DNA of 64,000 nucleotides, from positions 124,001 through 188,000 of the forward strand of contig JAXOFM010000001.1 of the NCBI GenBank assembly GCA_044841755.1. The letters run 5' to 3'. A program made the position numbers and the translations under genes. A model generated the notes under the pieces. It made no database searches and had not been told where the DNA came from. It saw only the letters and a program-made list of their open reading frames with translations. This document shows, piece after piece, positions 25,382 through 34,620 of this stretch (position 1 is the first letter of the stretch; every line of letters begins with the position of its first letter). The DNA is from CAZAPO01 sp044841755. Lineage in GTDB: Bacteria; Bacteroidota; Bacteroidia; Flavobacteriales; Flavobacteriaceae.

Positions 25382-26449
25382 TTAATATCCTAAATAATAA
25401 TCCTTAATCACTCCTTCAACAGGCTTGTTTTGAGGTGTGAACATATGATTTTCATTTCCACCTACTCTATCATGATAATGAAACCACTTCCAGACAAATC
25501 CGCCAGCAAACCAAGGCTGATTCCAGAAAGTTTTAAAAAGTGCCTCAGTTGCATTTTTCTGTGCCTCTAAATTAACCACACCTTTATCATAATTGGCATC
25601 CCAAGGTTCCTTCCCTGTAAAGTTTGTACTTCGGTAACCATACTCCGTAAATAAAACTGGTATTTCATGAGAATTAACCATCTTTTTTATCCCTCCAATA
25701 TGTTCTTCCCATCCCTCTAGACAATCTTCCACTGTTGGTGTTTCCATTTCACTTACTGGAAAATAGGCGTCAATTCCAATAAAGTCCAGATCATCCCAAA
25801 AAGGTGTTCGTTTATATTCATCCCAGTTGGCAGCATAGGTCAATTTTCCTTTGTAAACCAATCTAATTTCATTAATCAAACTCTCCCAATAACTTTCTCT
25901 ATTTACAACAAATTGTTCTAGCTCTGTACCTATACATAATAATTCCACATTTAACTGCTCCGCAAGTTTTGCGTAAGAAAGAATAAACACTTTATAGGTC
26001 TCTTCTAATACTTTCCAATCTTCTTCATTTGTCATCTTAAGAGTTCCTGTGAATTTTCCATGCCAATACCATAACTGAGGCTTCAACATGATCTTTATAT
26101 CTTGTCTTTGTAATTCTTCAATATATTGTTTGGTTCCTCCTAAGGTTTCACCAAACCATTGCCTCTTAGAATCATGAATCACTTTGGGTGACTTGTCATC
26201 TCTAACAAAGCCAAAAGGCATTATTGCCGCATAGTTAGCATTTATATTCACTAAAGGTGCTACGTGCTTTTCTCTAATGGAATCTCTGGCAGCCACAAAA
26301 CTCACTCCATTCATTTTTTCAAACTCTGGTAAAGTTGCAGCGCATGACTGGAATAACATGATGACACAAAAAACTAATATAAGTCTCACAGCTGTAAATT
26401 TATTTCTAAATTTAAACAAACTTGAATGGATGTAATAAGGATTTAACAT
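25382..26449 (-). CDS. glycoside hydrolase-like TIM-barrel lipoprotein (GH113-like)
   Basis: 355 aa with a hydrophobic segment and lipobox LFQSC (around residue 36), preceded by an unusually long n-region for a signal peptide. The mature part has ELLCIGTELEQF (likely acid/base Glu), DDLDFIGIDAYFPV and PVLFTEYGYRS (likely nucleophile Glu), followed by a WKWFH segment. This pattern matches GTA-TIM-barrel/GH113-type hydrolases that act on beta-mannosyl linkages, but substrate is unsure. The position upstream of the phosphatase is probably co-transcriptional. Confidence 0.65.
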   Translation of the reverse strand: MLNPYYIHSSLFKFRNKFTAVRLILVFCVIMLFQSCAATLPEFEKMNGVSFVAARDSIREKHVAPLVNINANYAAIMPFGFVRDDKSPKVIHDSKRQWFGETLGGTKQYIEELQRQDIKIMLKPQLWYWHGKFTGTLKMTNEEDWKVLEETYKVFILSYAKLAEQLNVELLCIGTELEQFVVNRESYWESLINEIRLVYKGKLTYAANWDEYKRTPFWDDLDFIGIDAYFPVSEMETPTVEDCLEGWEEHIGGIKKMVNSHEIPVLFTEYGYRSTNFTGKEPWDANYDKGVVNLEAQKNATEALFKTFWNQPWFAGGFVWKWFHYHDRVGGNENHMFTPQNKPVEGVIKDYYLGY

Positions 26450-26483
26450 TCACTTCGACAAACACTACAGATTTAATAAGTCT

Positions 26484-27782
26484 ATGGAGCATATTGCAAT
26501 TATTGGAAATGGTATTTCAGGCGTTACAGCTGCACGTCATATTAGAAAACTTTCCGATAAAAAAATCACTATAATTTCTGCAGAATCTGATTATTTTTTC
26601 TCTCGTACAGCGCTCATGTATGTTTATATGGGGCATATGAAATTTGATCATACACAACCATATGAAAATTGGTTCTGGGAGAAAAATAGGATCGAGCTAA
26701 AAAAAGGCTTTGTAGAGAAAATAGACGCAGAAAATAACAATCTACTTTTTGCTGATGGTTCTCAGTTATCATATGACAAACTTATAATTGCTACAGGTAG
26801 TAAACCCAATAAGTTTGGATGGACTGGACAAGATCTTAAAGGAGTTCAAGGACTTTATAGCAAGCAAGATTTGGAAAATCTAGAAGTTTATGCTCCTAAT
26901 AATAAAATTTGTAATCATGCAATAATTGTTGGTGGTGGATTAATAGGAATTGAACTAGCTGAAATGTTAGCTTCTAGAAATATTCCTATTACTTTCTTAG
27001 TTCGCGAATCCAGTTTCTGGAATGGTGTTTTACCTAATGGTGAGAGTGAAATGATCAATGATCATATTCATGAACATCACATTGATCTTCGCTTGGGCAT
27101 GAACCTAAAAGAAATTAAAGCTGATGAAAACGGAAAAGTAAAATCTGCAATTATTGCTGAAACTGGTGAAGAAATTGAGTGTGATTTTGTAGGGCTTACT
27201 GCTGGAGTTTCGCCAAATATTGATTTTATAAAGAATTCAGATATCGAAACGAATCGAGGTGTTCTTGTGAATAGATATCTGGAAACGAACATCTCAAATA
27301 TTTATGCTATTGGCGACTGTGCAGAACAACAAGAAGCAATTGGTAATCGAAGACCGGTTGAAGCCGTTTGGTATACTGGTAGAATGATGGGAGAAACTGT
27401 TGCTCAAACAATTTGTGACAATCGCATTCAATACAACCCTGGACACTGGTTTAACTCTGCTAAATTTTTTGATATTGAGTATCAAACCTATGGTTGGGTG
27501 TTTTCAAAACCTAAAGACGGAAATGCTCATTTCCATTGGAAACATGCTGACAATAAAAAGTGTATCACGATTGAATACGATTCTACTTCAAATGAATTTA
27601 AAGGCATCAATACTTTTGGTATACGAATGAGACATGAAGTTTTTGATAAATGGTTAACAGAAAAACGATCTATTGACTTCGTAATAGAAAACCTTTCCGA
27701 AGCTAACTTCGACCCTGAGTTATATAAACACTATGAAGCAGAAATTAGAAATGCTTTTTTATCTAATCTTCAAACAGTTTAA
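26484..27782 (+). CDS. NAD(P)/FAD-dependent oxidoreductase
   Basis: 432 aa, pyridine nucleotide-disulfide reductase fold. The FAD motif GNGISG is at 8-13, a NAD(P) motif GGGLIGIELAE near 150, and YAIGDCAEQQE marks the C-terminal FAD site. No CxxC redox pair is seen, so it is closer to nitrite reductase, ferredoxin-reductase or NADH-type flavoproteins than to disulfide reductases. Its stop overlaps the next gene's start, encoding a membrane 4Fe-4S protein, suggesting the pair forms a redox chain. Confidence 0.8.
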   Translation: MEHIAIIGNGISGVTAARHIRKLSDKKITIISAESDYFFSRTALMYVYMGHMKFDHTQPYENWFWEKNRIELKKGFVEKIDAENNNLLFADGSQLSYDKLIIATGSKPNKFGWTGQDLKGVQGLYSKQDLENLEVYAPNNKICNHAIIVGGGLIGIELAEMLASRNIPITFLVRESSFWNGVLPNGESEMINDHIHEHHIDLRLGMNLKEIKADENGKVKSAIIAETGEEIECDFVGLTAGVSPNIDFIKNSDIETNRGVLVNRYLETNISNIYAIGDCAEQQEAIGNRRPVEAVWYTGRMMGETVAQTICDNRIQYNPGHWFNSAKFFDIEYQTYGWVFSKPKDGNAHFHWKHADNKKCITIEYDSTSNEFKGINTFGIRMRHEVFDKWLTEKRSIDFVIENLSEANFDPELYKHYEAEIRNAFLSNLQTV

Positions 27783-29236
27783 TGAATATGGATTCAAAAC
27801 ATTCTAGTTTCGCATTGTCAAATCCGCACAAAATTCCTTTAACGAATTTTGAAAAGTTCAGTTTTTCTATGGCTTTGTTTGGAGTCGCCATTTTAGCGTT
27901 GGCATTTTTAGGAGTTGATCTTCCAAATAAAGCATTGTTTTTGACACTTTCTTTGAGTATGATGGTAGCAGGTACAGGACTTTATGCGCGAAGTCTATAC
28001 CTTAAACATCCAGAAGGTATCAAGAACAATCATGTTTGGTTCAATACCTTGTCTAACAAAGGTGTTTGGGGTTGGACTCTTGGGCTTATTCTCACAAGTT
28101 TCTATGTGATTATTTATTGGTTTCCTCAATACTTAGGCTTTGGAACAGGAATCGATGGAACCAATGAAAGACTAGTATCCTTATTTGATCCGCTCAGTCA
28201 TTTCTTCAAAGGAAAAGATGCAAGTCAGTGGTTTGTTTATGGTACGCTTTACACGGTCATTATTATAGCACTAGGAATTAAATTCTTATATAAATACAGA
28301 CACAATCGATATCAAAAAATAAGGACTTATGTTGTTATTGTCGCTCAACTAGGTTTTGCCTATTTGATACCAGAGATTCTTGCTGGATTGAATTACACTG
28401 ATGCAACCAATACTTCGGGAGAATATTTGGGTTGGTATGATACCGATTTGAAAAACACTTGGCCACTTGACTACGATTTCTTCTACGATTGGCATTTGGA
28501 TGCTATGCAAGCTGAAGCCTATCAACCTTTAGGAATGACTTATTTGGTTTGGGGAATTCTATTCTTCTTAGTACTAACACCAATCATTACTTACTTTGTT
28601 GGTAAACGCTGGTATTGTTCATGGGTTTGTGGTTGTGGTGGATTAGCAGAAACAGCTGGAGATCCGTTCAGGCATTTGTCCTCAAAAAAACTATCTGCTT
28701 GGAAAATTGAACGCTGGTTGATTCATGGCATTATGGTGTTTGTTTTCGTTATGACAGCAGCTACACTCTATGGTTATTTTACTGGTTCAGGTTCATTTCT
28801 AGGATTAGATATTTATGGATACTTTCAAAGACCTTACGGGTTTTTGATAGGCGCTGCTTTTTCTGGAGTTATTGGTGTAGGCTTCTATCCGTTGATGGGA
28901 AGCCGTGTATGGTGCAGATTTGGTTGCCCTATGGCTGGATATATGGGGCTTTTTCAACGTTTCAAATCAAGGTTTAGAATCACTACCAACGGAGGACAAT
29001 GTATCTCTTGTGGAAATTGCTCTACCTATTGCGAACAAGGAATCGATGTTAGAGCCTATGCTCAAAAAGGTGAAAATATTGTACGTGCCAGTTGCGTAGG
29101 TTGTGGTATATGCTCTGCTGTTTGCCCTAGAGGTGTGCTAAAATTAGAAAATGGTCCTGAAAAAGGACGCATAAATCCAACTGATGTATTATTGGGAAAT
29201 GATGTTGACCTTATGAAATTGATGAACAAGAATTAG
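27782..29236 (+). CDS. membrane 4Fe-4S protein (NapH/CcoG-like)
   Basis: 484 aa. About six transmembrane segments, then cysteine motifs: WYCSWVCGCGG and CRFGCPM in the loops after helices, and two ferredoxin-like clusters CISCGNCSTYC and CVGCGICSAVCP near the C terminus. This arrangement is found in NapH/NosR-type electron-transfer proteins. It starts within the last codon of the FAD oxidoreductase gene. I infer electron flow from NAD(P)H through the flavoprotein to a membrane acceptor; the final acceptor is unknown. Confidence 0.8.
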   Translation: MNMDSKHSSFALSNPHKIPLTNFEKFSFSMALFGVAILALAFLGVDLPNKALFLTLSLSMMVAGTGLYARSLYLKHPEGIKNNHVWFNTLSNKGVWGWTLGLILTSFYVIIYWFPQYLGFGTGIDGTNERLVSLFDPLSHFFKGKDASQWFVYGTLYTVIIIALGIKFLYKYRHNRYQKIRTYVVIVAQLGFAYLIPEILAGLNYTDATNTSGEYLGWYDTDLKNTWPLDYDFFYDWHLDAMQAEAYQPLGMTYLVWGILFFLVLTPIITYFVGKRWYCSWVCGCGGLAETAGDPFRHLSSKKLSAWKIERWLIHGIMVFVFVMTAATLYGYFTGSGSFLGLDIYGYFQRPYGFLIGAAFSGVIGVGFYPLMGSRVWCRFGCPMAGYMGLFQRFKSRFRITTNGGQCISCGNCSTYCEQGIDVRAYAQKGENIVRASCVGCGICSAVCPRGVLKLENGPEKGRINPTDVLLGNDVDLMKLMNKN

Positions 29237-29292
29237 TATTTCCTTATAATAATCTTCTTCACAATTGTATTTTTGCACGGTAAATTAAGTTA

Positions 29293-29982
29293 ATGGCACT
29301 TATAAAAGTTATTATTCCTGCTTACAATGAGCAAGACTCTATAGGTTATGTTATAAAAGATATTCCTAGCATAGTAGATGAAATTATTGTGGTGAGTAAT
29401 AACTCTACCGATAATACTGAAAACATTGCTAAAGAAGCTGGTGCTAAGGTATTATTGGAGAACCAAAAAGGATATGGTTATGCATGTCTTATGGGAATGA
29501 CTTATATTGCTAGGCAAGAAGTAAAACCAGATATCATTGTATTTCTGGATGGTGATTACAGTGATTATCCTGAACAGCTCGCTGAAATTGTCACTCCTAT
29601 TCTAAATGATGACATTGATTTTGTAATTGGTGCTCGAGTAAAACGACTACGTGAAAAAGGTTCAATGACATTTGCACAAATTTTTGGAAATTGGTTAGCG
29701 ACCTTTTTAATGCGAATCATGTTTCGATCTACTTTTACCGACCTTGGTCCTTTTAGAGCTATTAAGTATGAAAAACTACTTGCCCTAAACATGCAGGACA
29801 AAACTTATGGATGGACAGTTGAAATGCAATTAAAAGCGTTGAAGCAAAAGTTATCGTACGTTGAGATTCCAGTAAAATACAGAAACCGAATTGGTGTTTC
29901 TAAGGTTTCAGGAACAGTAAAAGGCGCTTTTATGGCAGGAGTAAAAATATTGAGTTGGATCTTTAAATACAGTTTTAAATAG
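29293..29982 (+). CDS. glycosyltransferase family 2 (dolichyl-phosphate mannosyltransferase-like)
   Basis: 229 aa GT-A fold. IKVIIPAYNEQDSIGYVI, FLDGDYSDYPEQ (DxD-like metal site) and AIKYEKLLALNMQDKTYGWTVEMQLKAL are typical of DPM1/GT2 enzymes that move a sugar to a lipid carrier or a membrane-linked acceptor. It lies 56 bases after the 4Fe-4S gene. TATTTTTG at 29268-29275 resembles a -7 promoter element but the -33 box is missing. Its stop codon overlaps the start of the next glycosyltransferase. Confidence 0.82.
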   Translation: MALIKVIIPAYNEQDSIGYVIKDIPSIVDEIIVVSNNSTDNTENIAKEAGAKVLLENQKGYGYACLMGMTYIARQEVKPDIIVFLDGDYSDYPEQLAEIVTPILNDDIDFVIGARVKRLREKGSMTFAQIFGNWLATFLMRIMFRSTFTDLGPFRAIKYEKLLALNMQDKTYGWTVEMQLKALKQKLSYVEIPVKYRNRIGVSKVSGTVKGAFMAGVKILSWIFKYSFK

Positions 29983-31469
29983 TGATTTTAGAATACATTA
30001 TATTGGGTGTTTACACATTGGCTTTAGTGCTCATTTTAATGTATGCATTGGCTCAATTAAATCTTTTACTCAATTATCTTTCTTCAAAAAAGAAGGAAGA
30101 AAACGTAGCAAAGTTTGATCTCTCGAACTCTAATGAAGTACCATTTGTTACCATTCAACTTCCTGTCTATAATGAGTTTTATGTTATGGAACGTTTGCTT
30201 GATAATATTGCACAAATTGAATACCCCAGAGAGAAAATTGAGATTCAGGTCTTGGATGATTCTACAGATGAATCTATACAATCTACGTCGCAACATATTA
30301 AGAAATTACAGCAATCTGGTTTAGATATTAAACATGTACTGCGAGATGATCGAATTGATTTTAAAGCTGGTGCGTTGCGAGAAGGGTTGAAGATTGCCAA
30401 AGGAGAATTCATTGCCATTTTCGATGCCGATTTCCTTCCTCAGAAAGATTGGCTTTATAAAACTGTTCCTTATTTTAAGGACAAGAATGTTGGAGTTGTA
30501 CAAACACGCTGGGGACATCTTAATAGAGATTATTCATTGCTTACAAAAGTTCAGGCTTTTGCACTTGATGCACATTTTACCTTAGAGCAAACTGGAAGAA
30601 ACTCAAAAGATCATTTTATCAATTTTAATGGTACTGCAGGAATCTGGAGAAAGAAATGTATTGAAGATGCAGGAAACTGGCATGGAGATACGTTAACCGA
30701 AGATCTTGACCTAAGTTACAGAGCTCAACTTAAAAAGTGGAAGTTTAAATATTTAGAAAATGTTGAAACTCCAGCTGAACTTCCAGTAGTTATTAGCGCA
30801 GCTAGAACACAACAGTTTAGGTGGAACAAAGGAGGAGCAGAAAACTTCAGGAAGATGCTCTGGAAAATTGTTAAAAGCAAAAACACACCTTTAAAAACCA
30901 AAATTCATGGGATGCTTCATCTATTGAACAGCACCATGTTCTTAAGCGTTTTAATTGTTGCAATATTGAGCGTTCCGGTTTTATATATAAAGAACACTCA
31001 CCCAGAGTTAAATATGTTTTTTATCGCTATGAGTTTCTTTATCGTTAGTACTGCCATTTTTTTTCTTTGCTATTGGTTTATGTATCGAAATTCTATTGGC
31101 AAAGGATTTAAGAACTTTATAAATTATATAGGTTTGTTCTTTACCTTCTTTTCAGTAGCGATGGGATTTTCATTACATAACTCCATAGCAGTTTTGGAAG
31201 GTCATTTTGGAAAGCGTAGTGCTTTTATTAGAACTCCCAAATTTAATATTAAAGGAGAAAAAGGAAGCTGGAAAGGAAATAAATACTTGCGCACAAAAGT
31301 ATCACCAAATATTGTTTTAGAAGGCTTATTAATGATCTACTTCATCTTCGGGATTTACAGTGCCTTTGTAGTTGGAAGCAATGGTGATTTCGGGTTCGCA
31401 CCATTTCATCTAATGCTAGTCTTTGGGTTTGGTTATGTTTTCTTTAATTCAATTAGAACCAAAGCGTAA
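29982..31469 (+). CDS. membrane glycosyltransferase family 2 (cellulose synthase-like)
   Basis: 495 aa, GTG start overlapping the previous stop by one base. One N-terminal helix, a GT-A domain with QLPVYNEFYVMERLL, DDSTDES, FDADFLP (DxD-like), TEDLDLSYRAQLKKW and QFRWNKGGAEN (the QxxRW-like motif), then about four C-terminal helices. These motifs match CESA/CSLA-like processive polysaccharide synthases. The sugar and polymer are unknown. It is probably co-translated with the preceding glycosyltransferase. Confidence 0.85.
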   Translation: MILEYIILGVYTLALVLILMYALAQLNLLLNYLSSKKKEENVAKFDLSNSNEVPFVTIQLPVYNEFYVMERLLDNIAQIEYPREKIEIQVLDDSTDESIQSTSQHIKKLQQSGLDIKHVLRDDRIDFKAGALREGLKIAKGEFIAIFDADFLPQKDWLYKTVPYFKDKNVGVVQTRWGHLNRDYSLLTKVQAFALDAHFTLEQTGRNSKDHFINFNGTAGIWRKKCIEDAGNWHGDTLTEDLDLSYRAQLKKWKFKYLENVETPAELPVVISAARTQQFRWNKGGAENFRKMLWKIVKSKNTPLKTKIHGMLHLLNSTMFLSVLIVAILSVPVLYIKNTHPELNMFFIAMSFFIVSTAIFFLCYWFMYRNSIGKGFKNFINYIGLFFTFFSVAMGFSLHNSIAVLEGHFGKRSAFIRTPKFNIKGEKGSWKGNKYLRTKVSPNIVLEGLLMIYFIFGIYSAFVVGSNGDFGFAPFHLMLVFGFGYVFFNSIRTKA

Positions 31470-31478
31470 TGCTTTAAC

Positions 31479-31940
31479 CTATTGCATAGTAAGAAAGGTG
31501 GTTGTCCAAATAATAACAGACGAAAGATAAATGCCTACAGCATTTGCAAAAAACGCTTTGGTTTTATCAATATTGAACAAATAAGAGGCAATGCTTCCAG
31601 CGTAAACACCAGTACCAGGAAGTGGAATCATGACAAAAACAAGTATTCCCCAAAAGCCATACTTTTTAACTTTTAATCCAGAACCTTTCTTTGTTCTTCG
31701 AGCAACCCAAATGGCACTCTTTTTATAAAAGTTCCATCTTAAAAAATACGGATTGATACTCTTTAGAAACAACATCATTATTGGAAAGACAAGAATGTTT
31801 GCCGCTAGACAAGTAATAAACACCAAATACACATTTGCACCATTAAGCATTCCGTAAGGAATACCTACTTTGGCCTCACCAAAAGGCGAAATGCTCCACA
31901 ACATGGCTATGATTAATTCTTGTATCAACTTAAATAGCAA
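31479..31940 (-). CDS. small multi-drug export protein (PF06695)
   Basis: 153 aa with four to five transmembrane helices. SPFGEAKVGIPYGMLNG, the loop RRTKKGSGLKVKKYGFWGI and PLPGTGVYAGSIAS match the COG2426/PF06695 small export protein family. The drug-export name comes from annotation tradition and is weakly supported; DedA-like flipping is possible. It lies ten bases past the convergent glycosyltransferase stop. Confidence 0.8.
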   Translation of the reverse strand: MLFKLIQELIIAMLWSISPFGEAKVGIPYGMLNGANVYLVFITCLAANILVFPIMMLFLKSINPYFLRWNFYKKSAIWVARRTKKGSGLKVKKYGFWGILVFVMIPLPGTGVYAGSIASYLFNIDKTKAFFANAVGIYLSSVIIWTTTFLTMQ

Positions 31941-32018
31941 TTTTAAGGGCTACAAAACTAACTCATACTTAGCACTAAATCAACCCTTTTAGGAAGAATT
32001 TAACCTCCTTAGTTTATT

Positions 32019-33131
32019 CTATAATAAATGCAGTAAATAGCCTAAAACTGCACTCCCTAAAACAATAAATGCGCTGTTTAGTTTTTTGAAAACAAAAACC
32101 ATAATTAAACTCAAGATAGCAATCACTGTGGTTCTCCAACCTACTAGCGTTGCTTTTCCCATTTCTACACAAACAGCTATAATTAAAGCCACTGCAGCCA
32201 CATTAACTGCATCTAAAACTGCTCCAACAGGCTTTGAACTTCTCATTTTCTTTATTAGCGGATTTAGTATAAGAACAAATAAAAACGAAGGTAGAAAAAT
32301 ACCAATAGTGGCTGCCAAGGCACCAGAAACACCATTCATTTGCCATCCAATAAATGTAGCTGTAGATAATACAGGGCCTGGAGTAAATTGTCCAACAGCT
32401 ACTGCATCAATTAGTTCTTGACTTGTTAACCATCCAGTTTCCACCAATTCTGTATTCAGAAAAGCAAACAATACATATCCACTTCCATAAAGAATAGCAC
32501 CAATTTTTAGGAAGGTCAAGAAAATTTTTAAACTTCCTATTTTAGAAAGCTCGAATAAAACAAATGGTGCAAGTACTAGAGCTCCATTCTCTCTTTTTGT
32601 TATGTAGTATACTAAAAGACCTATGATTCCACTTCCGAAAAGTGCGACAAATTCATTCAACCCTAATAAACAAGCCACAAAAACAGCAAAGCCTAAAATT
32701 GCTAAAGGTACATTTTTAACTGCTTTTTTTGAGAGCCTATAGGCAGCCATAATTATAATTGCGATAACAGCTGGTTTTATACCATAAATAAAAGGTTCCA
32801 CGTTTGGCAAGTGTCCATATTCAACATACAAACACGCAAATATTCCAGTAATAACTACTGCAGGAAAAATAAAGCAAAAACCAGCAACAAAAAGTCCCTT
32901 CCATCCGCCTCTTTCATATCCACAGTGCATCGTCATTTCGGTTGAGTTTGGTCCAGGAATAAGATTTGTTGCTCCTATAAGATCAAGAAAATGTTCTTTG
33001 GTCATCCATTTTCTTTTCTTTACAACCTCATCTTCCATCATCGCAATATGAGCTGCTGGCCCTCCAAAAGCTATACAACCTAACTTAAAAAAAAGTTGAG
33101 CAATCTCTCTCAGTTTAGATTTCTCTTGCAT
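32019..33131 (-). CDS. chrA: chromate transporter ChrA
   Basis: 370 aa with about ten helices in two homologous halves. The N-terminal GCIAFGGPAAHIAMMEDEVV, LIGATNLIPGPNSTEM and the second-half AVAVGQFTPGPVLSTATFIGW are conserved CHR family signatures. It expels chromate (CrO4 2-) from the cytoplasm, and in marine bacteria it may act on sulfate or other anions. It stands alone: 78 bases separate it from the export protein gene. Confidence 0.88.
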   Translation of the reverse strand: MQEKSKLREIAQLFFKLGCIAFGGPAAHIAMMEDEVVKKRKWMTKEHFLDLIGATNLIPGPNSTEMTMHCGYERGGWKGLFVAGFCFIFPAVVITGIFACLYVEYGHLPNVEPFIYGIKPAVIAIIIMAAYRLSKKAVKNVPLAILGFAVFVACLLGLNEFVALFGSGIIGLLVYYITKRENGALVLAPFVLFELSKIGSLKIFLTFLKIGAILYGSGYVLFAFLNTELVETGWLTSQELIDAVAVGQFTPGPVLSTATFIGWQMNGVSGALAATIGIFLPSFLFVLILNPLIKKMRSSKPVGAVLDAVNVAAVALIIAVCVEMGKATLVGWRTTVIAILSLIMVFVFKKLNSAFIVLGSAVLGYLLHLL

Positions 33132-33225
33132 TGTTTTCTAAAATATTTTCTTCCGAATACAAATTAAGTAAGTTATTCTTAAATTTTTAAATCAACTTTT
33201 TGGTTGATTGAATTATATTTGATCT

Positions 33226-34620
33226 ATGACAATCAACTTAACATTTTTGAAGTTTCACAAAATTACTTCACTGTTGGTTGCCACCAGTATTTTGTTTTAC
33301 ACCTCTTTTGCTTACGATCTGGTTAGAACAGATTACATTAAGCTCGTAGGTTTATATTTAGGACTTTTCTTTTTATTCTATAAAATAGTTGAGGTAGCAA
33401 AGAATAATATTAAATTTTTGACTTATGTAGCCTTTGTTTTTAGAGCAGTATTCCTATTAGCTATTCCTAACTTATCCCAAGACTTTTATCGATTTCTGTG
33501 GGATGGAAGAATAATTCTTGAAGGAATCAATCCTTATCTATTTACTGTGGACTCCTTTATTTCAAATGGAGAGTTTCCTGTTGATCAAGCTCAAGAATTA
33601 TACGAAGGAATGGGAGCTCTAAATGCAAGTCATTTTTCAAACTATCCTCCTTTAAACCAACTGTGTTTTGTTATCGCTGGATTATTTACTAGCAAGAGCA
33701 TTTTAGGTTCTGTTGTGGTAATGCGATTGCTTATTATTGCAGCCGATTTCGGTATACTACACTTTGGAAAAAAGTTATTAGAGAATCTCAAAATTCCAGC
33801 TTATCATATCTTCTGGTATATTCTAAATCCATTTATCATTATTGAACTTACTGGCAACTTACATTATGAAGGTGTAATGCTTTTCTTTTTAATTTGGAGT
33901 TTGTACTTATTGCACAAAAGAAAATGGCAATGGAGTGCTGTCGTATTTGCTTTATCAGTTTCTGTGAAGTTGATTCCTCTAATCTTTTTGCCATTACTCT
34001 ATAAGTGGTTTATGACTAAAAAGGGCGCCTCAGTTCAGCTTGGAGGCGCAAAACTAATTAATTATTATAACATTGTTGGTTTTACAACACTTATTTTATT
34101 CGCTCCATTTTATTCGCAAGAATTTATAACCAATTACACCGAAACTGTTAAGCTCTGGTTTCAGAATTTTGAATTTAATGCAAGCATTTATTACATAGCA
34201 AGAGAAATAGGTTTTTGGATTTATGGGTACAATCAAATAGCATTCCTAGGGAAGTTCTTTGCACTCTGCACCATACTCTTTGTACTGCGGTTGAGCCTAG
34301 TTAAGAAACAAAAAGGTTTTAAAGATCTATTCGTTGTCATGTTATTTGGTCTTTCCTTTTATTATTTCACTAGCACAACCGTACATCCATGGTATATTGC
34401 AACATTGCTTTTACTTTCTGTATTCACCAACTATAAATTCCCTTTGGTTTGGAGTTTAGTAATTATACTTAGTTATCTTGCCTATTTAAACATAAATAAA
34501 GCCGATAAATCTGAAAACCTATGGATAATAACATTGGAATACCTCATTGTCTACGGAGTTTTGATTTGGGAAATCATTTTTAAGAAAAAACACGTAACTT
34601 CATCTAGCTATTTAACCTAA
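33226..34620 (+). CDS. GT-C-type membrane glycosyltransferase (mannosyltransferase-like)
   Basis: 464 aa, with about ten or more transmembrane helices. SQDFYRFLWDGRIILEGINPYL in the first loop carries the acidic motif typical of GT-C mannosyltransferases (PIG-M/GT87 type), and HYEGVMLFFLIWSLY and VKLIPLIFLPLLYK are further family marks. It uses a polyprenyl-phosphate sugar donor at the membrane. TATATTTG at 33214-33221 looks like a -7 element but lies too near the ATG to serve this start. It ends at the ATG of the next gene. Confidence 0.75.
   Translation: MTINLTFLKFHKITSLLVATSILFYTSFAYDLVRTDYIKLVGLYLGLFFLFYKIVEVAKNNIKFLTYVAFVFRAVFLLAIPNLSQDFYRFLWDGRIILEGINPYLFTVDSFISNGEFPVDQAQELYEGMGALNASHFSNYPPLNQLCFVIAGLFTSKSILGSVVVMRLLIIAADFGILHFGKKLLENLKIPAYHIFWYILNPFIIIELTGNLHYEGVMLFFLIWSLYLLHKRKWQWSAVVFALSVSVKLIPLIFLPLLYKWFMTKKGASVQLGGAKLINYYNIVGFTTLILFAPFYSQEFITNYTETVKLWFQNFEFNASIYYIAREIGFWIYGYNQIAFLGKFFALCTILFVLRLSLVKKQKGFKDLFVVMLFGLSFYYFTSTTVHPWYIATLLLLSVFTNYKFPLVWSLVIILSYLAYLNINKADKSENLWIITLEYLIVYGVLIWEIIFKKKHVTSSSYLT

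Noticed and set aside
33191..33208. ATCAAC-TTTTTG-GTTGAT inverted repeat as a terminator or operator
   Set aside because: Only six base pairs, AT-rich and in a short divergent gap; too weak to call.
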